DNA of 14,346 nucleotides from Rhodoferax sp. (GTDB taxonomy: Bacteria > Pseudomonadota > Gammaproteobacteria > Burkholderiales > Burkholderiaceae_C): assembly GCA_030683195.1 (NCBI GenBank), contig JAUXQA010000024.1, forward strand, positions 1 to 14,346. The letters run 5' to 3'. Each line of letters begins with the position of its first letter. Position 1 is the stretch's first letter. The notes below the pieces were generated by a model. That model saw only the letters and a list, made by a program, of their open reading frames with translations, was not told the origin of the DNA and searched no databases. Positions 1 to 6,327 of the stretch are shown piece by piece. The position numbers were made by a program, and so were the translations under genes.

Positions 1-1
1 G

Positions 2-352
2 CAGCGCCAACAAATCTCGGATGGCACGGCGACAGCCAAAGCGCCTGATTACAGCCTCAAGCGCTGGACGGCATTGACGCGATTTCTGGATGATGCTCAG
101 GTGCCCATTGATAACAACTGGATCGAGAACCAGATTCGCCCGATTGCCATCGGTCGTAACAACTGGTTGTTCGCAGGCTCCCTGCGTGCGGGCCAGCGTG
201 CGGCGGCAGTGATGAGTTTGATTCAGAGCGCCAAGCTTAACGGGCATGATCCGTATGCCTATCTGAAAGATGTGCTGACTCGCTTGCCTACGCACAAGAA
301 CAGCCAGATCGACGAATTGTTGCCGCACCGCTGGCAGCCAACAAAACCTTAA
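2..352 (+). CDS. IS66-family transposase, C-terminal part (5' end outside window)
   Basis: The frame is open from the left edge to a TAA at 350-352, so only the last 116 or so residues are present. They contain the PIDNNWIENQIRPIAIGRNNW stretch, which carries the final catalytic glutamate of the DDE nuclease fold, followed by the typical IS66 C-terminal extension (SLIQSAKLNGHDPYAYLKDVL, then a P-H-R-W end). IS66-type transposases cut and join the ends of their own element. The reading frame is undamaged in the part that can be seen. The family is recognised from the motif with high confidence; which IS it is cannot be said from the fragment. Confidence 0.93.
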   Translation, partial: QRQQISDGTATAKAPDYSLKRWTALTRFLDDAQVPIDNNWIENQIRPIAIGRNNWLFAGSLRAGQRAAAVMSLIQSAKLNGHDPYAYLKDVLTRLPTHKNSQIDELLPHRWQPTKP

Positions 353-388
353 CGGCGACTTCGTGCCATCAAGGCACCAGACCCGTCA

Positions 389-411
389 ATCTGTGTTGCC
401 CACCCGCTTAC
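389..411 (+). mobile_element. Right end of the IS66-family element (terminal inverted repeat)
   Basis: About 37 bp after the transposase stop the sequence runs into CCCACCCGCTTAC, ending at 411. Read inward on the other strand this is GTAAGCGGGTGGG, the usual start of IS66-family terminal repeats. If the element ends at 411, the next 8 bases (CAAAGACG, 412-419) would be the target duplication, since IS66 elements usually duplicate 8 bp. The left end lies outside the window, so the duplication cannot be verified here. Confidence 0.7.
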
Positions 412-905
412 CAAAGACGAGTACCTCCGAGATGAATATTGAGATTATATTTTTGATCGCTCCAAATTGAAGGCTGGCACACCCGCGTCAAAGTCTCCAA
501 ATTTAGCCCGTCATGAACCTCTGACAAACAAGTCACAACAATTTCAGGAGCCAGCCGAATCATCTGTGCCGTCCGACTTACCTGGCCTCGGTCCATACCC
601 TCGGCAGCAGCGACTTCCGTGAATGATCGGTACTTGCCCTCATCAAGCAACCGCTGCCAGTAGTGCGCCAGTCCCAACGCCCGGCTCAACGGGCTGTCTT
701 TTGCCTGCTTGCGTGCGCTTCGTTCCACGACCGCTTCCAATTGAAAATGCTCCGGCGCATCAATTGGCGTGATCACCTGTCGCCGGACACCACGCTTGAC
801 CAACGTCCATGGAATGAACGTCTCCATCTGCACACCGCCTGCTGGCGCTGGGATTTGGTACGTGACGGGCGTACCAGTCACCATACCTCTGTCATTCTTC
901 GCCAT
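408..905 (-). pseudogene. HTH protein of a recombinase-associated family, C-terminus cut by IS66
   Basis: The 165-residue product starts MAKNDRGMVTG and has a core (residues about 73-120) with SRALGLAHYWQRLLDEG, then a helix-turn-helix-like stretch FTEVAAAEGMDRGQVSRT and IRLAPEIV. The neighbouring gene on the same strand carries the same core, so the two are paralogues. Proteins of this kind are, from memory, found beside serine recombinases in betaproteobacterial mobile regions, but that is an association, not a function. The last residues (NIHLGGTRLW) do not fit the family's end, and the stop TAA is supplied by the IS66 terminal repeat, so the insertion replaced the natural C-terminus. It follows the upstream minus-strand gene by only 8 bp, as in an operon. 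Confidence 0.6.
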
Positions 906-913
906 GTTTATCC

Positions 914-1241
914 CTATTTGAAGCCATCAATGATGGTGCGCTGGGCCTGCCAGTCCACCGGTAGCCGGTTCCGCTGAAACCACATCAAGTTCAGCCGTCG
1001 TGGTTGTGTGCCGGACATCAACTGCGTGATGATGTCGGGTGCCAGCAGTGTCAGACGCATCAGTTCGTTGACCACTGAGTGGTGAAGGCCTTCATTCTTG
1101 GCAATTTCAGAACCACTTTTCATGGCTCCGGTGTCAAGCAGACTCTTCCAGTAAAACGCACGACTTAACCCCACCAAAAACGTCGTGTCATGCGCGACCG
1201 CGCTGGTGGTGGCCAGGCGATATCGTGGTGGCCAGGCGATA
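914..1241 (-). pseudogene. Second HTH family member, N-truncated and frameshifted
   Basis: The open part begins at about 1177 and reads LSRAFYWKSLLDTGAMKSG, then SEIAKNEGLHHSVVNELMRL, TLLAPDIITQLMSG and MWFQRNRLPVDWQAQR. This is the same architecture as the gene at 408-905, with the C-terminal P-x-D-W-x-x-Q signature intact. No good start codon is available. Reading further upstream, the frame can be followed as AVAHDTTFLVG and then breaks at a 19-bp tandem duplication (1206-1242). Removing one copy restores QELYRLATTSAVAHDTT. Beyond about 1241 the sequence becomes antisense to a umuD relic, so the N-terminus is missing as well. Almost certainly non-functional. Confidence 0.6.
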
Positions 1242-1242
1242 T
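1206..1242. repeat. 19-bp tandem duplication (two copies)
   Basis: GTGGTGGCCAGGCGATATC at 1206-1224 is followed directly by GTGGTGGCCAGGCGATAT at 1225-1242, identical over 18 bases. Because 19 is not a multiple of three, it shifts the reading frame of the minus-strand gene that crosses it. It lies right at the junction with the umuD remnant. Confidence 0.9.
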
Positions 1243-1244
1243 AG

Positions 1245-1504
1245 TTCCTGCTGGCTCGGGGCTACTCCATGGTGGGGACTGGAATCTTTGACAATGACAT
1301 CCTGGTGGTGGACCGGGCCATCAAGCCCCGCCATGGACACATTGTGGTGGCCATCGTGGATGGCGATTTCACAGTGAAACTTCTTCATCAGCGTGCGGGG
1401 CGAATCAAGCTCAAGGCCGCCAATCCCACCTTTGCCGACATCGTCCCAAGGATGGTCGGACCCTGGAGGTCTGGGGTGCAGCCCGTCCAACGCTGCTTGC
1501 TTGA
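1245..1504 (+). pseudogene. umuD: umuD remnant (S24/LexA-like self-cleaving peptidase), truncated and frameshifted
   Basis: The fragment reads FLLARGYSMVGTGIFDNDIL, then VVDRAIKPRHGHIVVAIVDG and DFTVKLLHQRAG. The Ser-Met of GYSM and the Lys of FTVK match the catalytic Ser-Lys pair of UmuD, which cleaves itself on RecA filaments to activate translesion polymerase V. The N-terminal cleavage region is missing: an in-frame TAG lies at 1242-1244 just before the fragment. Near 1447 the frame slips: the family ending is found in the next frame as KDGRTLEVWGA, running to TGA at 1502-1504. One lost base explains this. Identity as a umuD relic is secure; activity is not expected. Confidence 0.88.
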
Positions 1505-1535
1505 CTAAATTTGGGTTCAAATAAATTATGGTCCG

Positions 1536-1856
1536 ATGCAAGCCCCCCACGCCTTTGTTGTTGAGTTGTCCAATAACGTACTGCTCAATATGCAGTTCAT
1601 GCGTTCAAACTCGGATTACCAACCAGGAAAGCTTTGCGTTTAGCTGGGCGTAACCTCACTGAACCCTAATGTGCAGTGCGACAAACACAAGCCTGGCATT
1701 CAAGCCAATCTATACATGCAGGAATTTGGCCAGCGCTTGTTGCCGGAAATCTATGCGCTTTACAACCCGCTGAACTATGTTGAGGCCAGTAGCTTGGAGG
1801 TATTGGTCTACGCGAGGATGGTAGAGAGTTTGGGGTCTGAGCAGGCTGTTGTATAG
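1536..1856 (+). pseudogene. Unrecognised open frame interrupted by one amber codon
   Basis: From ATG at 1536 the frame runs for 35 codons (starting MQAPHAFVVELSNN) to a TAG at 1641-1643, then continues in the same frame for another 70 codons (including QANLYMQEFGQRLLPEIYAL) to a stop at 1854-1856. The second part has a protein-like composition with leucine and aromatic residues spaced as in helices. I do not recognise either half. It may be a small gene killed by a nonsense mutation, or chance open frame in decayed DNA; an opposing frame is also open over part of it. No convincing ribosome binding site is seen. Confidence 0.25.
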
Positions 1857-1970
1857 TGATCGACACTTGTAAGGCGGCTTGGCGTTGTCAACAACTTTAA
1901 GTTTTCAGTCCTGGACAGTTCGCTGGTCTGAGGAAAGTTGCTTTACAAGCTGCTGCCTGATCATCTCGGC

Positions 1971-2321
1971 ATGGCAACTAAATTCAAATTTTTCAGGAAT
2001 CATGAAGTGACTTATCGCGACGCAGTAAATAGACTCAAAAGCAATCCTCCTAACTCTGTTGAGCAAGCCCAGGATTTTTTGAATTCTCTGACGCCTATCG
2101 TCCAAGACCAACTCATCAGTGGGTTGTACCTTGGTAAAGACAATATGAACTCTAGTTCTCTGACTTTTGGCGGTGACAATAGTCGTGGCTACGTAGATCA
2201 CATAAGCCAAGATCAATACGCGGGAGTTCTGCATAAGATGATCGGCGGCGATGGTCTTCGATATCTGGAAAAACTTGACGCTTTAGCTAGAGCCAGCAGC
2301 TTTGATCTAGACCAGCTTTGA
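1971..2321 (+). CDS. Hypothetical protein, about 116 residues
   Basis: I chose ATG 1971, giving MATKFKFFRNHEVTYRDAVN as the N-terminus. A TTG at 1938 would add 11 residues and has AGGAAAG almost touching it, too close for a normal ribosome binding site. The product is hydrophilic and mixed alpha/beta in character, with no signal peptide or membrane segment, and ends in a helical stretch (GLRYLEKLDALARASSFDLD). Its lower G/C content and different codon use from the operon to the right suggest separate acquisition. It stands alone between two SOS-gene relics. I do not recognise the family. Opposite-strand frames here are short and composed of poor codons, so this strand is preferred. Confidence 0.45.
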   Translation: MATKFKFFRNHEVTYRDAVNRLKSNPPNSVEQAQDFLNSLTPIVQDQLISGLYLGKDNMNSSSLTFGGDNSRGYVDHISQDQYAGVLHKMIGGDGLRYLEKLDALARASSFDLDQL

Positions 2322-2633
2322 GGATGGCGTGTCGATTCAATGACGCAGTTTGAATAAATTCAAAGCGCGTTACTGGCTATTCTGGGTCGAAAAAAAAGGC
2401 TTGCAACGCGCGAAGTCAAAATGAGGCTCGGATGTCCCAGCCACCAGATCTTGGTGCGCTCCACGCCAAATATCTGGTTTTTCTAGGCAAACTTCACAAG
2501 TTGTACGCATTCTTCACAGCTTGTACATGTTTTTGCTGCCGCAAGGTTGACTTGCGACCATTGGCGACCTCGTGCACAGGCTGAGTTTGGATCAACTAGG
2601 ATTTGCCGGTGACCCATAACAGTTCAGGGCCTC
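2322..2633. other. Gene-free stretch
   Basis: I find no credible coding region here on either strand. It contains an A8 run near 2391 and the pair of 20-bp direct repeats at 2492-2531. It probably consists of rearranged debris between the small gene to its left and the umuC remnant to its right. Confidence 0.5.
2492..2531. repeat. Two adjacent 20-bp imperfect direct repeats
   Basis: CTTCACAAGTTGTACGCATT (2492-2511) is followed directly by CTTCACAGCTTGTACATGTT (2512-2531), 15 of 20 positions identical. The shared blocks CTTCACA and TTGTAC recur at a 20-bp spacing, about two helical turns, which would put them on the same face of DNA. This fits paired operator sites or an iteron remnant, but only two copies are present and there is no replication gene nearby. 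Confidence 0.5.
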
Positions 2634-2959
2634 ACCAAAGACATACCATCCCAACCCGTGTTCTAACCGAGCGTTGGCCGCTCCTGTTTCATGCGATGCC
2701 CGCGAGACACGCCCGCTAATTCAGCATCGGCCATAGCCACCGCCCCCCCGCCGAAACGCTGATTCACAGCATCGAGTGCCTGCATCCACAGAATTTCACC
2801 AGGGTCTGCAACATCATCATCCAGCGCCAATTCTTGCTGGATTAAGACAATGGGCCGCAGATCAAGCCGCATCACTCCTGCTTTGGCATAGCGGTTTCCA
2901 GGCCGGTATATCACCTGCAGGACCAGGGGCGCAGCCTGACTTGAATAGGGCGAGTTCAC
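2634..2959 (-). pseudogene. umuC: umuC 3' remnant (polymerase V catalytic subunit, C-terminal domain)
   Basis: The minus strand reads VLQVIYRPGNRYAKAGVM, then QQELALDDDV, LWMQALDAVNQRFGGGAVAM, and HRMKQERPTLG before a TAG at 2663-2665. This matches the C-terminal region of UmuC: the IYRPG-Y-KAGV segment and the MQALDAVN-RFG-GAV-MA block with a M-QERRTPGYTT-W end. The TAG sits where the family has the Tyr of PGYTT, and the frame continues past it as NTGWDGMSLV to a TGA at 2634-2636, so it is a nonsense mutation. The polymerase domain is absent. It faces away from the umuD relic, so an original umuDC operon has been broken and inverted, or the two come from different copies. Confidence 0.85.
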
Positions 2960-2971
2960 TGAAAAACCTAG

Positions 2972-3061
2972 CCCTGTGGGGCTATTGGGTTCGACTATGA
3001 TTTAAAGATTGATGACGACAAAAAGAGAAAAGTCATCGAGATACCAAGGGAGAAGCGATGA
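2972..3061 (+). pseudogene. 3' remnant of an unrecognised gene upstream of the regulator fragment
   Basis: A short frame (after a TAG at 2969-2971) encodes an end rich in charged residues, IGFDYDLKIDDDKKRKVIEI then PREKR, and stops at TGA 3059-3061. That stop overlaps the next start codon as ATGA, the arrangement of a translationally coupled operon. This suggests that a longer gene once stood here and its 5' part was lost at the junction with the umuC relic. Only about 29 codons remain, so chance cannot be excluded. Confidence 0.3.
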
Positions 3062-3351
3062 GTGAGGTTGTATGTCTGGACTGGACATTAAAAGGGGCTC
3101 TGCTGGGCTGGGCTAAGTCGACATTCACACCAGAACGGGCAAAGCGCGTGGCGGGCCAAACTTGGCACCCATTGCAAGAGAGCATATTTGACGACGATGG
3201 CAGCCCTGTGCTGTCGTTTCTGCGTGCCAATGACCGTGAGATCATGGGCGACATCATGCGATTTAGGGCTGATGTACAAGTGCTGTCACAGGCGGCGCTG
3301 CGGACGAAGGTTCAAAAATGTTTTTTGGAGGCTTCGGCCAGTTATGTTTGA
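3058..3351 (+). CDS. WYL-type transcriptional regulator, C-terminal (WCX) part only
   Basis: The 97-residue product starts at ATG 3058 with a good ribosome binding site (AAGGGAGAA). Residues about 25-95 fit the C-terminal WCX domain of WYL regulators: the W-H-P-x-Q element in AGQTWHPLQE, then DDDGSPVLSFLRANDREIMG, and DIMRFRADVQVLSQAALRTK. WYL proteins with N-terminal HTH domains commonly control phage-defence loci such as BREX and CBASS by sensing a ligand or nucleic acid. Here both the HTH and the WYL core are missing, so it cannot bind DNA in the usual way. It overlaps the helicase gene by 8 bp (ATGTTTGA), so its translation may still couple to the helicase. It may be a relic kept for that reason, or a cofactor fragment. 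The family call is by motif and moderately certain. Confidence 0.6.
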   Translation: MSEVVCLDWTLKGALLGWAKSTFTPERAKRVAGQTWHPLQESIFDDDGSPVLSFLRANDREIMGDIMRFRADVQVLSQAALRTKVQKCFLEASASYV

Positions 3352-6325
3352 TTCTTCTGGCAGCCTTGCCCCCGGCACCCGTGCAGTTATTCGTGACGAA
3401 GAATGGCTAATTCGACGGGTTGATCCATCCACGGATGGTGGGTGGTTACTAACTTGTGATGGTATTTCTGATCTGGTGCGCAGCCAGTCGGCCCTGTTTC
3501 TGACCACACTCGAAGACAAGATTGAGATTCTTGATCCGTCCACTACTGCGTTGGTGCCTGATGACAGTCCAACTTATAACGCAACTACTTTGTACCTGGA
3601 GAGTCAACGCCGCCGCAGTGTCGCCAACGACGATCAGATCCATTTGGGCCACCGGGGCGTGATGAATCTGGTGCCTTACCAGCTCGACCCCGCTTTGCAA
3701 GCCTTGCGCCAACCGCGCGCCCGTATCCTGATTGCTGATGCCGTCGGCTTGGGTAAGACGCTTGAAGCAGGCGTTCTGGCCACCGAGTTGATCCAGCGTG
3801 GCCGTGGCAAGCGCATTCTGGTTGTCACCCAAAAGGCCATGTTGACTCAGTTCCAAAAGGAATGGTGGAGCCGTTTCTCAATTCCTCTGGTGCGGCTTGA
3901 CTCCGTTGGTTTGGCCCGTGTGCGCAATCGCATCCCTGCCAACCACAACCCGTTCAATCACTTTGACCGTAGCATCATCTCCATCGATACGCTCAAGAGC
4001 AATCTGGAGTACCGCAATTACCTGGAAAACGCCTGGTGGGACATCATCGTCATTGACGAGTGCCACAACGTAGCTGCCAGGGCAGGGGAGTCAGGTGTTT
4101 CCCGCCGCGCCAAATTGGCTCGCTTGCTGGCTACCCGTTCCGACACGCTCATGTTGCTTTCAGCCACCCCGCACGATGGCTCTGCCCGCAGCTTTGCATC
4201 CCTCATGACATTGCTCGACCCCACAGCAATTTCTGACCCTGACGACTACTCCCCTGACGACTTCAAAAGCAAAGGCTTGGTGGTACGTCGGTTCAAGAAA
4301 GACATCAAGGACCAGGTCACTGCGGACTTTCAAGAGCGCACCACCACCTGTCTGCGCCAACCAGCTAGCGCCCAAGAAGAGGCGGCTTACCGCGCTCTGC
4401 TTGCCGTGCAGTTCACCCAAGGTGGCGAACACCGCGCTGGCAAGCAGCAAGAGCTGCAACGCGTTGGCATGCAAAAAGGCTTGTTCTCTAGTCCAGCAGC
4501 AGCATTAGAGTCCACGACTAAGCGGATTCAATTGCTGCAGTCCAAAGCAAGCCCGACAGCAGACGAAGCCACAGAAGTTCAAGGCCTGCAAGAGTTGGCT
4601 GATGCGCTCAAAGTCATCACCACAAACAGCACCGCCAATTCGTTCAGCAAATACCAAAAATTCTTGACACATTTGCGCTCAGCCGAATTCGGTTGGCAAA
4701 AGACCGAGGCCGGTGATCGTTTGGTCATCTTCTCCGAGCGCATCGAAACCCTGCGTTGGTTGCAAAACCAGCTGGGTGAGGACCTCAAGCTCAAAGCCAA
4801 CCAGATCGAGTTGCTGCATGGTCAGATGTCGGACACCGAACAGCAAGACTTGGTAGAGCGCTTTGGTCGCCTGGATGACCCGCTGCGGGTTTTGCTGTGT
4901 TCTGATGTGGCCAGTGAAGGCCTGAACTTGCACTATTTCTGCCACCGCCTGGTGCACTTCGATATGCCGTGGTCGCTCATGGTGTTCCAGCAGCGCAATG
5001 GCCGTGTGGACCGCTACGGCCAAAAGCACCAGCCAAAAATCGTGTACCTGTTCACCGAATCCGCCAACGAAAAAATTCGTGGTGATTTGCGTATTCTTGA
5101 AATTTTGGAAAAGAAAGACGAGCAAGCCACGTCCAACCTAGGTGATCCCTCTGCGTTCCTCAATGTGTTCGATGCCGATAAAGAAGCCGAAAAAGTCGCC
5201 ACTTTCATGGCCAATGGCCTCACACCCGAGCAAGTAGAGGCCACGCTTGATGCCTCCGCCGCATCAGACGACGACAACGAGGCCGATGCGATGATGAAAT
5301 TGTTCGGTGCCAGTTGGCTGGGCAATGCTGAGCCAACTGATGCGACCCAAACCGCGCAAACAACAAGCTTCAGCAACTCCGGCAACAGCCTCTCCCACAT
5401 CACCGAGCCAGCCTCGCTTTTCACAAGCGACTTTCAATACGCCCAAACCGCGCTCAAGCAAATAAATCAGCCCGAGATGCTGTGCCAATGGACTGCGCAT
5501 GACGCGGAGCAGATCATTGCCATCACAGCGCCAGTTGATTTGCAAGACCGCCTGCGCCAATTGCCGCGTGAAGCGCAAGCAGCCAACGACCATTATTCGC
5601 TGTGTGCCGACCCTGCACGCATGGCCACTTCCATTGAGACCGCCCGCCAGGCCAAGGCTGAAGACGACACCTGGCCCAAGCTGCATTACCTCTGGCCCCA
5701 GCACCCGATACTGGAATGGCTGGGTGACCGCGTGCTCAACCACTTTCCCCGCCACAGCGCGCCAGTGGTGCAAAGCCACAAGCTGCACCCCGGTGAGCAA
5801 GCCTTCGTCCTCATGAACCTGGTGCCTAACCGCAAAGGCCAGCCCTTGCTGGTGGAATGGCAAGTGGCCTGCCGTGTTGGCACTGCGGGTGCTTTCACGC
5901 TGGAACCGTTTGTTACGTTTTCACAACGTGCCGGTCTGAAAGCTGGTGGGCTACCCAACCGGGGTATGTCCGAAGCATTGGCTGCCACGACACAGGTGCT
6001 GCAAGTGGCATTGCCGGATGCAGTGGCCACCATGCGTGCCCACATGCTCCAGTTGCAAGGCGATTTCGCCGCCCAGTCCGCACTGCGCCTGCGCGACACG
6101 CTGCAAAATTTAGAGCAACTGCAAAAGCGGCAAATCGTCCAGCTCGAACTGCGGCTGGAAAGCCAGATCGAAACCGTCAAGCGCAGCCGCTTCGAGCACC
6201 GCAGTCGGCAGATTGGCCGCGTGTTTGACGACTATCGTGATTGGGTCAAAGACACCCTCACCACCGAACCCCAGCCCTGGATTCAGGTTTTGGCAGCCGT
6301 GTGTAACCCCGCTTCTGGAGCTTGA
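3344..6325 (+). CDS. drmD: SNF2-family DNA helicase, DrmD-like (DISARM)
   Basis: I chose ATG 3344 (993 residues): GGAGG lies at 3327-3331, the start overlaps the previous stop, and in-frame codons upstream read through the regulator gene in another frame. A small beta-rich N-terminal region (1-70) precedes the helicase. Motif I is ADAVGLGKT (131-139), the DECH box is at 238-241, SAT is at 273-275, the second lobe has SDVASEGLNL (520-529), and QQRNGRVDRYGQ (549-560) is motif VI with its arginine fingers. The last 150 residues include a likely coiled coil (QNLEQLQKRQ onward). SNF2 proteins are double-stranded DNA translocases. In class 1 DISARM, DrmD is encoded beside a large adenine methylase, exactly as here (2 bp from the next start). 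All motifs look intact. It could also belong to a SNF2 plus methylase system other than DISARM. Confidence 0.85.
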   Translation: MFDSSGSLAPGTRAVIRDEEWLIRRVDPSTDGGWLLTCDGISDLVRSQSALFLTTLEDKIEILDPSTTALVPDDSPTYNATTLYLESQRRRSVANDDQIHLGHRGVMNLVPYQLDPALQALRQPRARILIADAVGLGKTLEAGVLATELIQRGRGKRILVVTQKAMLTQFQKEWWSRFSIPLVRLDSVGLARVRNRIPANHNPFNHFDRSIISIDTLKSNLEYRNYLENAWWDIIVIDECHNVAARAGESGVSRRAKLARLLATRSDTLMLLSATPHDGSARSFASLMTLLDPTAISDPDDYSPDDFKSKGLVVRRFKKDIKDQVTADFQERTTTCLRQPASAQEEAAYRALLAVQFTQGGEHRAGKQQELQRVGMQKGLFSSPAAALESTTKRIQLLQSKASPTADEATEVQGLQELADALKVITTNSTANSFSKYQKFLTHLRSAEFGWQKTEAGDRLVIFSERIETLRWLQNQLGEDLKLKANQIELLHGQMSDTEQQDLVERFGRLDDPLRVLLCSDVASEGLNLHYFCHRLVHFDMPWSLMVFQQRNGRVDRYGQKHQPKIVYLFTESANEKIRGDLRILEILEKKDEQATSNLGDPSAFLNVFDADKEAEKVATFMANGLTPEQVEATLDASAASDDDNEADAMMKLFGASWLGNAEPTDATQTAQTTSFSNSGNSLSHITEPASLFTSDFQYAQTALKQINQPEMLCQWTAHDAEQIIAITAPVDLQDRLRQLPREAQAANDHYSLCADPARMATSIETARQAKAEDDTWPKLHYLWPQHPILEWLGDRVLNHFPRHSAPVVQSHKLHPGEQAFVLMNLVPNRKGQPLLVEWQVACRVGTAGAFTLEPFVTFSQRAGLKAGGLPNRGMSEALAATTQVLQVALPDAVATMRAHMLQLQGDFAAQSALRLRDTLQNLEQLQKRQIVQLELRLESQIETVKRSRFEHRSRQIGRVFDDYRDWVKDTLTTEPQPWIQVLAAVCNPASGA

Positions 6326-6327
6326 CC

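Noticed and set aside
1536..1640. Possible umuC N-terminal relic (VVELSNN resembling the VVLSNND motif)
   Set aside because: Only about six residues match and the flanking UmuC motifs are absent.
2969..2984. TAGCCC-TGTG-GGGCTA hairpin as an intrinsic terminator
   Set aside because: The stem is only 6 bp and is not followed by a T run on either strand.
2990..3057. Promoter for the defence operon with a TATGAT -10 at 2996-3001
   Set aside because: No acceptable -35 box at the right spacing, so the match may be chance.
5264..5863. 199-codon minus-strand frame opposite the SNF2 helicase
   Set aside because: Antisense shadow of a well-supported gene with no recognisable domain.
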